Assembly (NCBI RefSeq): GCF_000143535.2 | Contig: NC_037316.1 | Span: 496,001-560,000 of the forward strand | DNA from: Botrytis cinerea B05.10 | Taxonomy: Eukaryota; Ascomycota; Leotiomycetes; Helotiales; Sclerotiniaceae | Length of the DNA stretch: 64,000 nt | Reading direction: 5' to 3' | Shown here: positions 35,109-46,922 of the stretch, piece by piece | How the letters are laid out: each line of letters opens with the position of its first letter | How positions within the stretch are numbered: the first letter of the stretch is position 1 | Translations under genes and position numbers: made by a program | Notes under the pieces: model-generated | What the model saw: the letters and a program-made list of their open reading frames with translations, nothing else | Told to the model about the DNA's origin: nothing | Database searches by the model: none

Positions 35109-37991
35109 CTAGCTCCTCTCATCAAATATCCTTCTGTTTGTTCCAGAGGGCGTCCAAGGTTCAAGAGCTTCTTCAGATGAAGTCTCATGCACTCCTTTCA
35201 CTTTAATCATAGGTGCTTTCCCAGGACTTTGATTGTCTGAGTCTTTCATATCAACCATAGTATCTTCACTGATACTCCCAACGTCATTCTTGGTAGTGAT
35301 TGACCTATTCAAATCCCTCTTTGGAGCACCATTTGGTATCCATCTAATCCATCTCATTAACTTTTGTTTGTAGCCTTTGCTACTAGATTCATTTTCTCGT
35401 GCAGACACATCTGCCTGTTTAGGTCCTTTTTCTTGATCAACAATATCAACTTTCGTTGTAGCATTTCTTTTTCGCCAATGCCAAATTCCTGCGCAAGAAA
35501 TTGTTACTACAGTTATAGCTAAAATCACAAAAGCAATCATTCTCATCATTGCTTTTTTCCTCTCTCTCTCAAAGCCATTATGGGACTTAGGATCGGGAGC
35601 TGTGGGCACCGGCGTCAGAATACTGTTGGGATCGGCAGTATCGCTGACCATGCTCGCTGGACTTGGTGGTGCTGGCCCCGTTGTCCAATTGGAGGGTTGA
35701 GATCCAAGAACAAAATCCATTGTTCCACCATTCGCAAAGACATCGTTCCAGGTAAGCCATGATTGATTCCATGGTTTCCCATTAACTTTGAGAGATTGGA
35801 CATAGAAGGAAGACTCGGATCCGTTAACAGTGGTCATAGCAAGTGTTTTTCCGCCACCAAGTTGAATAGTTGTGTTGGCAAACCATGGGCTGCCAATTAA
35901 GAAGGTGGTTTGCCCTACCATAGGGTATAAACCAAGCATATTCCAAATTAACCATGATTCCATTGCGCCAGCATCGCTATTCCCCGGTAACCCACCAGGT
36001 GTAGGTGAATAATATGACTTTGCAATGTATCGGGATTGCATCACACTCAAATCTTGTCTTCCCACGTAATTATACAAGTAAGGTGTGGTGAATGATGGCT
36101 CGTTGCCTGGGTTAAAAATCGTGTTGTTGAATGCTGAGGAGCGCCCAGAGGTGTTGATTCCAGGTTTAAACATGGTGTCAAGACGATTGACGAATGTTGA
36201 TGGTCCACCTGATAATGCGATCAGTGTGTTCATGTCATGATGCATGTTGAAAGAATATTCCCAAGGCAGTGCTTCATAGTAAGCATCTCCCCAATAACAT
36301 CCACCACATGAGAGTGGGTCCTGCTTGATAAATCCTAAAGCACTTCTAGGAACAAGAAATCCATTAAACCCTAGAGAAGTAGCATTTGGGTTCCAGTGGT
36401 TTACCCAATAACGGGACCTCTTCAAATACTTCATTGCGTCGTCTTTTATTCCTAACCCAGTCGCTACTTGATAAAGGGAAAAGTCGTTAAAAGAATACTC
36501 GACAGCTCGAGACACAGATCGGCCATATTTTGGTGTAATATACCCATGCTGTAACCAATCGGGAAGTGCTCCACGACCTTCTTTTGTCGAAGATGAATTG
36601 TCTCGAGGATCGTTATTATTAGCTGGGGTAACTTCAGCATCTTTGACCATAGCTTGATAACCGGTGGTCCAATTCACTGCCCCTCTTACTCCCTTTACAT
36701 AGGCATCAGCTAGCACATTATCAGAGTTAGTCCCCCCTTGTATTGCGCCATTAAAATTTGAGGACCTGGCATCTGGCATATAACCCTCAAATCGAAATAT
36801 ATCAATCAATGATCGGATATACTCCTCATATGCTACCGGTTGAAGTATATGAAGTAACGAAAAAGTACACCGAAATAGATCCCAAGTCGTAAAGGTATCA
36901 TCATAGTATGGCTCTGATGAAATCCAGAGTGGGTTTTCCCCAGTCCGATTGGATGGTAGTAGGTGCATGAAATATAGGGAACTATATAACAACTGCAAAT
37001 TGGTTTTATTGGTCTCGGTAGTCGTGACTTTGGATAAAACCTCGGTATTCCAGACATTTTTCGCATCATTGGTCAAGGTGGAGAGCGTTGTACCAGAAGG
37101 TATTTGTGAATTGACGTTTTCACAGGCCTGGGCTGATGACATAAAAGATATTCCTACTCTGGAGACTACCGTTGTAGTATTGAAGCTGAATACGGCTCCC
37201 AGTCGAGTTTTGGAAGAAGCTGATCTCTCCGTATCATAACTTGCAACTGCGCTTCCATTGAGGCTCGTTCCGGTAAATGTCTTTGTCGTCGCGGGGCTTT
37301 CGAAGTAGCCACAAAAGTATATTCTCCAGTCAGGTGCCATATTCCATCCATTGTTATAATCACCAGATCCTTCATAATGCCCATCCTCTAGTACGGTAAT
37401 ATTTCCGCCAAGGTAATTTTGAGAAAGGCCTTGTTTTCGGTAGGATGGTAATACGTGAGACACATCAACAACTACGTTTGGGGTACCTCTTCCCTCCGGG
37501 AATGTGTATTGATAAAAGCCCGCACGACTTGTTGCTCCCAATTCGACAGTGATGTTACTTCCTAGCGAGGCTTTGTAATATCCTACCGATGTGATATCGG
37601 CAGAGGCTCGAGTATCATTCAGGTTAACCAGTGGGTTGGTTATATTCCCAAGTATCGGCATCTGTGAGACAACACCATATTTCGGTGATCCCCCAGTTCC
37701 GCTCTCGTGCATCATGGAAAATCCGGTAAAGTTGCCACGTAATGCAGCTCCAGAATAGCTATCACTTCCCGTGAACATGTCAGGCCCAAGCTTGACCATC
37801 CCAAAAGGTAAAGAAACTCCAGGGAAAGTATTGCCTCCACTGGCCTCGCCATTCTAGAAAACACATTAGGTAAAACTCTGGTATTGGGTATTGTATAAAC
37901 TTACTGATGTGAGAACATGTTGTGAATAATCTACAGTAGATTGAGCTACCACTCCCGTCATGAGCCCAAACAGGGCAGTGTAAAGATACAT
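35109..37991 (-). CDS. GH92 family alpha-1,2-mannosidase, secreted with C-terminal membrane anchor
   Basis: Two exons, 37991-37905 and 37853-35109, joined by GTAAGT...CTAG, give 943 residues. Exon 1 encodes the signal peptide (MYLYTALFGLMTGVVAQS), so the start there is favoured over the internal MVKLGPDMF. The GH92 body starts at once (SQHVLTSNGEASGGNTFPGVSLPFGMVKLGPD). It carries the family signatures WISSEPYYDDTFTTWD near residue 346, GGTNSDNVLADAYVKG and GNSDAGAMESWLIWNMLGLYP, which holds the conserved acidic residues near the calcium site. More than ten N-glycosylation sites fit a secreted enzyme. Near 795-818 lies a membrane helix (MIAFVILAITVVTISCAGIW), followed by about 125 charged cytosolic residues. 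GH92 enzymes remove alpha-mannose from N-glycans. The anchored form suggests action at the cell surface or in the secretory pathway. Confidence 0.95.
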
Positions 37992-40900
37992 TAGAAAGGT
38001 GTCAAATAAAATCGAAAGGCGTTAGAAGTCGGCTTCAATCTCATGATCGTGGAGTCCTCAACCGACCAGGAAATAGTAAAATAGTTGGACTGTTATATGT
38101 GATCATGCATATTAGCAGTGATGAATTCAGAGATACGCACACATCCTCTGCTTCCCTTGAGGAGTGGTACCAAACGTAAAGAGCGTCTGATGCGAAAGAG
38201 CGAGTCTTTACATGAATGAATAAAGCATTTTATAATAGTGCTGTGTGAATCATAGAGAAGTGTGAAAGCAACGAGAGGGATCTAAAAATGACCGAGTAAT
38301 ATCAAAATGATTTTTCGCTAGAACAGCACAACTAAGTCAAGTGTTGAGAAAAGTAAGGAATGATCGGTGAGTAGAGTACAGCAAGAACGAAACACGGCAC
38401 TTGTGACTTCCTTTAAGAATGATCAGGAACTTCATACTGTATTTCACGATACCACTTACTTGAGATCTGGACACTAGATCGATCCACTTGGATCTCCCGC
38501 GGTGTGCGTTGGTCCTGCGCATCTGCGCCATAATGAGGGGCCTGAACATTGCAGGCCTGCGCAACCAATAGCACACGATAAACCCAAACGTTTCCTCAAA
38601 GATGGCCCCCAGATCCGTTGATTCTGAGGGTTTGGTGAGAATATGACTAGTCAAACAAATGCCTCTCTCACATATTGTAAGAGACTTATTGGGGTTTGTT
38701 TGCACAAAGGGGGGCCCATCTCCAAATTAAGCTTCTCGTGCAGTAGCCTTATATCAGCCCCCTAAGCCCTAGCCACATCGGAAAATTTGGGTGCCAATAG
38801 GATTCTGTACTTTACCATCGTGTTTCCATTTTTATCAGTTTCGTACCTGTCAATCGAATCAAAGTAGATGGTCGCTAGTTATTTAACAGTTGCTCTCTCT
38901 GTCACTGGATGGGTCTATCAAGATCTCTCTCTTTCTTCAATCATGGGATTGCGCCTCCAGCATTTGATCTCGACATCACCCCACCCCCTTCCATCTAGTT
39001 GCAATTGTTGGTGGCTCATATGGTGAATATATACGAGAGATCACACCACCTACAGCCAGATATCCTCTCTGTTCTACTGCATAATCATGAAACCACTGTT
39101 TAAAAATCACTCCCGGCATGATCTATTTCATTTGATCGGAAAAGATCCAACAACAAACAGCTGGACCAGGCTCAAGATGACTGTGGACCACTACCGAGCA
39201 TTGCAAAAAGCCTCTCGAGTCTATTTCCAACAACAATCAAAATGCTCTGGGTCAAGATTGCCGACCGATACTGGGGCTTGCAAAATCGATTCTTCCGAAG
39301 AATGGAAACTTGTGAATATCAAGCTTTAAGCTGAGGTAACCTTATTCAAGCTGCCGGCGACCACCATACAGAATCCTGAGTGTGATGGCTATTAGGCATT
39401 ACTATAGTAAGCATGTACAGTCAGGATCTATGGCGATCTAGAAGACAACTCCTGCATGAGCATGGTTTCTCAAACACGCCGCATCCATTATTGAGCTTTT
39501 CTTACTGTGCAGTATGGTGGCATATACGGATGGCGTGGAAGTGAGATTTATAATCGAAGTGCTTACCATGTTATATACTTCTGAGCTCGGCGAAGCCGGT
39601 ATTCATACTTGGCTGTTCTTCTCAATCGAACATTAGAAACATATTTTTGATGGTTGGTGAATGAGAGGAAGAGAGTCCCGTATTTTGGAATCATGTCAAT
39701 GATAAATAGCCTTTCTCGTAGCTTACCTCGCTCTCCTTTATCGATGATGAATTGTCCTCGTCTTCTCACTCACTCACTCACTCACTGGCACAGCTCCCAC
39801 ACACATCTACCACCGGCCGAGAGAGTTTTCCTGACCTAATTCATGCTTTTCCAAGAGTTTCTTGGCCAACATTCAGAGATTGATCAACACGTGTGTCAGA
39901 TACAAATACCCCGCGTCGCTACCGTGTCTCTACAAAGATAGGAAAGATAGCGAAAGATCTAATGGCCACATTCTGTCTCATCCTGGGTCGAACAAATGGG
40001 ATCAATACACAATTATACAAATCCATGATACATGATACATGATACACGATACACGATGTGTGGCACACAATCGCTCCCGTGTGTGACTCAGAAACACTAT
40101 TTTACGGCATGCTACTCACATATCAGAATCCTTCTCGTTCCTTCAAATCTTATATTTCCGCTTCGATGGCCGTGATGATGTGAAGCGTTGGTGATGTACC
40201 ATTGTAAACACCTAGGTCCTCTTGTTAGCATGTACCTGATGATCATCGACAATACATTTCAGTAATGAGCCACCTTCATCAAACTTTGCGTCACTGGGCA
40301 GATCCCAGCATGCAGCTTTAGCTTTGCACCGTGATAGAAACTAAAAATACCCATCACATCGTGTGGAAATCTCATCACATCTAGGTAGCTTGCTCTCTGC
40401 CGGATCGTCCTGGGTGTCAAAACGCACGGATTTCTTCATCACAGAAAACGCTCATTGAACGACCTGATCGTGCATGTTAGAGCGAGAAACATGCATATAG
40501 CGATAAAATAGCTTCGAGCTATTTCTTGCATTAGTACCAAAATGTTGTCCTGCAAGGTACAGAAGTATTGCATTGCTTGAATTGTCTTCGCAGCCATCCA
40601 GTTTTCAATCCTTCCATTCCTTTCAAGGACATCAGAGGACACCCAAATGAGAGAAAATGGCAAGAGACCATTCCTGTCGGGGCAAATCCTTTCAATCGAC
40701 TGGGTAACTTTGCCGCCCACTGGCCAATCTAGCGGTCCATCTCCCCTTCCAACCCCGCCCACCCCATCTCGTCACAACCTATCACCATGCACCAACAGAA
40801 ACAATTGTGCGTAACTGCAAGCAAGTGCGAGAATGCATCTGCACGCCATGGGGCAATCGTGGGTCATCATGGGTAGTGTGGGATAATCATGGGTCATCTA

Positions 40901-41255
40901 CCACCATCGCAAGCCTTACAATGCAATATTTACCCGCTGCGAAGAAACGCAAATTCGGGGTGCCTTTTGCTTTCAATTTCGAAGAGGCTTTTTCGGGCGT
41001 CTCGATCTTTGACGGTCTGGTACGACGTTCCCATTTATGCCTAGATACCCAATCATTAAGATAGAGTTATCACATTCTTCAAATCTCCTCGATACTTTCG
41101 CAATGATGCTCTCTTAGCTTTACACTTGGTTGTTTCCTGCTTGTTTCCCTTTGGAAATATTCTCACTCTCGTTTTCTATTGTCTATTGTCTTTTGTCTTC
41201 TGTCCTTCTTTCTTTTACATTTAATCCAAATCGTGTTCGGTATGAAGTCGTGGTC
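37992..41255. other. large intergenic region (about 3.3 kb)
   Basis: Promoter of the GH92 gene at the left and probably of the 41256 gene at the right (CT-rich run 41130-41220). Frames at 39087-39329 and 40439-40762 are short, lack domains and have no splice partner. Short repeats such as GATACATGATACATGATACA near 40030 are present. Nothing is firmly annotatable. Confidence 0.55.
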
Positions 41256-42844
41256 ATGCAATTTTTGAGCAGGTTTCTCACTGATGCGCAAATGGCATGG
41301 TTAACATCTTCCATCAATTGTTGTGCGGCGGGGGACGAAGTGGAGAGCTGTGGTAAGCAAACAAATGACAACGTTCGAGTCTGAAAGCGTGAAATTCTAA
41401 CGAAATATCAAGAACCAGAGAAATCAATGCGAATAATAAATGGACAGCCCCAATTAATATCTCCCCCATTGTCACAATCTCCAGAAAGGCCACCAACAGC
41501 ATCTGCTTTTGAAAGACCAGATACTCGAGGAAAGGAGCGAGCGAGAACTCGATCGAGGACGTCAAGTCGTGGAAGCAGCTTTACTTTGAAAAGAAATGCA
41601 TCATCTCGTGCTTCCAATCGAATGGTGATTAGTGCGCCATATAACTTCCAACATCATACGGAAACGAGTTATGTGAGAGAGCCCGAACGAGTCGTACTTC
41701 GAAAAGAACCGAGATTGCGACCGTTGGAATTGAGTATATACTTACCAGGAAATCGATTATCACCACTGCCTGAATTTGGACCTCACTTCAATGAAGACAA
41801 GACGAATCGTCCTTTAGTTCATATGAGAAGCGAGTCAGCGTTGGAATTTAGGGTACCTAGAAAGCCAGTCCTATCGACAGTCATGGAAAGGAGATCAATG
41901 AACACTGAGGAGTTGTTGAATGCTTTGTCAAATGATTTGCCTCACGAACGTCCTACACGATTGAGAGCAAATACAGAACCACTTGCGTATGAGAGAGTCA
42001 AGTCCGCGTTACTAGAGAATATGGAATTGGACAAAAAGTTAAAAGAACTTGATGATGCTATCGAGAGACGAAGTATTTATCTACCCAGTCGACCGGTAAG
42101 TCGTGCAAGCCGAGCCGAAAGCCGACAAGAAAGACGCGAGAGTATATACTCGGAGTTCACAGGTAGGTCTCTGATTACATCATTATATTCTAATGTGACA
42201 ATTCTAACAAACTCAAAGAACCCATGCCAGCCATCACCGAGCTGCCACTCCACCATATCGATCATCGTCCTCAAACCGCACCCTCTCGTCCTCGTCGCAT
42301 GAAGTCCCTAGACTCTTCTCTGCACGCACCCAAGCTTCTTAAAGAGCGTCCGTTACCTCCCCCTCTCCCATTAGTCCTCCAAACACCTCAAATTATAAAT
42401 CAAAGAAAATCTCTATCGCGGGTCTCTTCCTGGTTATTCCCATCTGGTTCGGAACAGCAACACTCCCGCCACATGTCCCTCGATTCCGTTACCAACACTC
42501 CCAGACCCGTAACATCTAGAGATGGCTTTTATCAATGCATTGAAGTCAAAGAAGTTCATAATCCACACAGTGTTAGTAGTGTGAGTAGTATCAGGAGTGA
42601 AGTTGACGGCAATGAAGATTACGAAGCGACGAGTTGGAGTGATAGTCCAAGTCTGGGATATGGGCCTAGATATGCGCGTGGATTGGGGTATGAAGTGAGA
42701 ATCGGTGCGGATAGTAAGGGGTTGCAGGTAGCGCCACCAAGTAGAGATGGAGCGAGAACATTCGGTGGAAGTGAAAAGGGTGAGGAGGCAAGATGGAGTA
42801 TGGCTTATGGATATGGAAAAGATAGTGTCGGAGTCGCAATTTGA
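41256..42844 (+). CDS. unknown fungal protein, serine/arginine-rich and mostly disordered
   Basis: Three exons, 41256-41352, 41413-42162 and 42219-42844, give 490 residues with GTAAGC and GTAGGT donors and CAAG/AAAG acceptors. An upstream in-frame ATG at 41130 would add a hydrophobic 42-residue start. I prefer MQFLSRFLTDAQMAW because the upstream stretch looks like a CT-rich leader. The first 25 residues are hydrophobic and amphipathic; they are followed by a long region with many S, R and P. It includes repeated basic serine patches (GKERARTRSRTSSRGSS), a short charged helix (LLENMELDKKLKELDDAIERRS) and TAPSRPRRMKSLDSS. Near the end, DYEATSWSDSPSLGYGPRYARG is a tyrosine/glycine-rich stretch. 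No known domain is visible. It could be a phosphoregulated scaffold, but that is only a guess from composition. Confidence 0.75.
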
Positions 42845-43342
42845 GAAATCGAGAGATTTCTTGAGTTGTATTGTATAAATATTAAATGGTTGGCGGGAAA
42901 GGAAAGGAAAGGAGATTGGGATATGGAGGTCTGGTTGCTCGGTGGTATACATGGATGGATGGATGGTACGGTCGGTCGGTCTATTCGATCTGGATGATTC
43001 GGATACTGGTTCTTCTCAAAGTTTTTTGTAAGGGGGAAAAAGGGTCAGGACACTTCCTTTATGATACCACCTATTGTTATTTTCGGCGTTGTGATTTTAG
43101 ATATACATATTCAAGATATAGTAATGAGGATGCGGATTTATGTATACATAATGTGGTCGATTTTAATTGATATTGTATTGTCTTTACTTGAGATATGATA
43201 GTTTAAGTATAGAGAGGTGGGTAGTTTTCAAGTCTTGAAATAAGAAGTAGCTTGGCAAGTTGATGAGGTTATTGGAAGTTATTGCGAGAACTCACCTAGC
43301 TGGCTGGGTATTCTCAGAGAGTATTGTTAGTGATAGGACAGG

Positions 43343-43524
43343 TAGATAAATAGATAAATAGATAAATAGATAAATAGATAAATAGATAAATAGATAAATA
43401 GATAAATAGATAAATAGATAAATAGATAAATAGATAAATAGATAAATAGATAAATAGATAAATAGATAAATAGATAAATAGATAAATAGATAAATAGATA
43501 AATAGATAAATAGATAAATAGATA
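43343..43524. repeat. 8-bp minisatellite TAGATAAA, about 23 copies
   Basis: 182 bases of nearly perfect tandem repetition. The unit has no relation to the neighbouring genes. On the minus strand it yields a false frame of isoleucine/tyrosine/leucine repeats. Confidence 0.97.
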
Positions 43525-44289
43525 GCAGATTCGTTTTCATCATCAAGTCAAGAAGTTATTTACCGTTCGTTCCCTTTTTACCACAAAAAAATAAAATAAA
43601 AATAGAAAAAGCTGCATCATCGAGTATGAGATTGTAGAATAGACTCTATCAGATTCCCTTCTCTCAATCTAATCTAATCCAATTCAATTCAATTCCCCCA
43701 AAATGTATACACTACAGATCCCCCTCGCTTCCTACTATCTATCTATCTATCTATTTATCTATCTATCTACATCTCCCCTTACCCAATATCATGAAACCAT
43801 AACCAATAATTCCTTTTTCCTCCTCATTCGGAACCGGAAATCAAATTGGATTCGGGAGATGTAGATACAGATATCAGGTAAATAAATAAATAGATAAATA
43901 AATAAATAACCAGTATAGATAGGTAAGAAAGAATGTGAGAAACAGAACTTTTTTTTTTTTTTTTTTTTCCTTGATTTGTTTTATGGATAACTTAATAAGT
44001 TATCATTATTAGATTATTAAACGCGTGTGTATGTTCGCACTTCTTGTGCGCTGTGAAAAACGGTATCGAGGTAGTTAAGGTTAATTTAATTGTCTACTGA
44101 GTATTCATTCGTTCGTACTCGTCACATCAGTCCGCACAAAGAACGGACGAACAAACGGATGAACGAACGGACGAACGAAACAAGTGGAGATGAACCCCTC
44201 CCTCGCCCACTACCACTACCACTGACCCAATCTCCAAGATGCGAAAAAATGCACACACACACATCCAAAACATTCCCCCGAAAAAATTA

Positions 44290-44313
44290 ACAAAAAAAAA
44301 CCCCCAAAAAATT
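44290..44313 (-). terminator. RNA polymerase III terminator of tRNA-Leu
   Basis: Directly after the tRNA 3' end the minus strand reads a run of six T, then G5 and a run of nine T, the usual signal for Pol III release. Confidence 0.75.
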
Positions 44314-44430
44314 TGATGAGAGTGGGATTCGAACCCACGCCTATTACTAGACCAGGAGATTAGAAACAATCTTATCTTGTGTTAAGCTTGACCTTAACCT
44401 GGCGCCTTAGACCAACTCGGCCATCTCACC
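44314..44430 (-). tRNA. tRNA-Leu with anticodon AAG, intron-containing
   Basis: On the minus strand the 5' exon GGTGAGATGGCCGAGTTGGT... (44430-44392) and the 3' exon (44357-44314) form a full cloverleaf. The acceptor stem GGTGAGA pairs with TCTCATC plus discriminator A. The T loop is GGTTCGAAT, and the anticodon stem CCAGG pairs with CCTGG. The loop reads TT-AAG-G, giving anticodon AAG for leucine codon CUU. The intron of 34 bases (44391-44358) sits one base after the anticodon, the usual place for nuclear tRNA introns. It contains CTTAA, which can pair with the TTAAG around the anticodon. The long variable arm (CTAGTAATAG) is typical of leucine. If the stem were read one base earlier the anticodon would be TAA, but that shifts the intron site, so AAG is favoured. 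Confidence 0.9.
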
Positions 44431-46922
44431 ATTGGGTGTTTGATGGTGACGGGGACAGTTTATGAGTATTTATTGTAGAGCAAAGTAGTGGGGTGGGGGT
44501 GGGGAGGTTCAAAGGGCTTTGATTTTCTGTTTATTTTAATTGACTCACTTCTTATAATACATTAATTATCATTATTCGATCTAGCTTTTTGCGATTTCGT
44601 GATCTACATATACATATATAATTAACATTTTTTTTTACAAAATTCCTAGAGAAAATCCCATCACAATCGTAAAATATCATTCTCCCCTTTTTCTTTTGCA
44701 AAGGACAACTTGAAAAGCTTTTGCGGAGAGAAAAACTTCTCCTGCGTTTCGATACCCTTGTTTAATTTGGTCGATTGGTTGATCTCTGTCGGGGGGGGGT
44801 TGGAGAGTATATATATATATGAGAAGGTGAGATCGATTGGGGGAATGCATATGATGATATACTACCTATTTCGAACGATTGATATAATATAATTCATTCG
44901 CTCAAGTCAGGCACGTCAAGCAATATCCAGTGTATTGTATTGTATTGTATTGTATGTAAAACCTCGACTATTGGAGATTAGTTCTCTGTACTCGATTTGA
45001 TTTCTCGATGGGTGCACGCACATCCATGATCATGGATGAGAGAAAGAGAATTATATAGTCAGATTTGGATTTCTCGTTTTTGGGGGGGATGAAGTCCTCA
45101 TCTTGAAGATTACTAGAACAAGAGTCCTATGTTATATGTATATCCCCATTCCATCTCTACAAATTCGAGGATATCTATCATATCATATCATGTCATATTA
45201 TATGCATACAATCTTTATGACTCGATAAATATATATATACACACGAAGAAGTACTTGAAGACGAGCAATCGCTCAAGAATATTCGCTACAAATTGATGCT
45301 ATTCTCTTCTACCAGATTCAATTTAAATAGATAGATAGATAGATAGATATATATATGCAAAATTCCTTCAACATCTATCGACCTAATATTCTTCCTTTCA
45401 AATTTCGAATTTTCAAATTTCAGCTCCTCTCATCGAATATCATATACCATATCTCCCTCGCGAGGTAAACACCTACCTACACATCAACTATACAACAAAT
45501 CAAACAGTAAACATTGTATATCTCTATCGATAACACAGCATACAAAAGACCCTCATAGACCCTTTCATTTCAGCACTCCCTCGATACCCCTCCAATCCCT
45601 CCAATCCCTCCAATCCCATGCAAACACCACAAGCATCCATCCATCATCCATAACCTTCCCCTCCAAAACAGCCAACAAACCCCCTCCAATACCACCATGA
45701 AGTTCCCACTTCCACAACTCTCCCATCATCATCATCATCAATAGGAACGAGCATACGTATTCTCATTCTATTAGATCTCCCCGGCCTTATTGTACCCCTA
45801 TCCGTATGCGATTCTAGTCCAGCCCAGAAATTTGGATTTGGTAGAGACATAATCTTCAGTTCCAGTTTCATTTCCACTTCCCATCTCTACACTACAACCA
45901 ACACCCTCACCCTCACCCTTATCTCATGCCCGCAATACCATAACAAAACACCCAACCTACTGTCCATCTATCCTCCTACTATCCAACTACCCCTCTCTCA
46001 CCTCGCACACACATCCCAAAACCCGTCCATCCATCCAACACTCCCAATTCATCACTCCCAATTCCCAAACCTCTTAAACTCAATCAAACATCAAGCTAGA
46101 ATCAACAATCACCTATTATCACATCTGAAAAGATTTTATTTTATTTTAAAAAAGACAGATACGTAGATTTATCAACTTCTTAATTCAATCATAAAAGCCA
46201 TCAATCTACACGTGCACACCACCGACGACAAATACATAGATTATAGATAGAAGGTCACATATCAGCAGCGGTTGCAATTAGTTCTCATTTTCCTCTCTTT
46301 TCTTCTCACAGAATACATACAGTATCCTATCACATTACATCACACCACACTACACAAAAACCAATGATCTCATAAAAGGTGACAATGATCTATGTATCTA
46401 TGTATACCGCATCTCAAAACTTCAATTCCTGATTCACCCTTCTCGCCAAATATTTCTCCTTCCATCTCCATAAATACGTACTGCACATGGTACAATACAA
46501 TACAGCATTCGCCGAACCCCTTCCCTTTCACACCTTGTGTAAAAATCCTCTAAAAATGTATTTCTAAAAAGTATAGTAGTAAAGAAGTTAACCACCCGCC
46601 CCCCAAAATTGAAGTCATGTCATGAGAGTGCATTTGATTCCCCTGCCAATCATCCTGTACACAAGCGCCCACCTAGAAAGAACATAAAGATATCAACAAA
46701 ATTATAAAGAAAAACATGAGAGGTGGGAATCTAGCGTCTGATCGTAATCAGAAAAAATGATGCATGCATGTAACATGATCCCAAACTCCATCCCTAAGGA
46801 TCCAATGTACCATTGACTCCTCCTTTATCTAATTTTGAAATATTCCGTGGGTCCCCTCCAACCTGCCAATAACACCGAAATTTCAAGGTCCAAACCCCAG
46901 AATAACATCATTGTCATTGCGT
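44431..46922. other. large intergenic region, AT- and repeat-rich
   Basis: 2.5 kb between the tRNA and the helicase 3' end. There are short tandem runs (TATTG near 44935-44955, ATAG near 45330-45350, CAT near 45725-45745). No coding exon is convincing. The last 400 bases are probably the 3' UTR of the helicase gene. Confidence 0.55.

Larger units (their letters stand above)
42845..44313. other. intergenic region with minisatellite and simple repeats
   Basis: Contains the 8-bp minisatellite at 43343-43524, CTAT runs near 43735-43765, a poly-T run at 43951-43969 and a GGACGAAC-like repeat at 44145-44180. No exon is supported. Confidence 0.65.

Noticed and set aside
39087..39329. 80-residue plus-strand frame with a TATA-like element upstream
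   Set aside because: No domain, no splice partner and no recognised family. It could be a small gene but cannot be supported from sequence alone.
43292..43546. Frame of isoleucine/tyrosine/leucine repeats on the minus strand
   Set aside because: Artefact of the 8-bp minisatellite.
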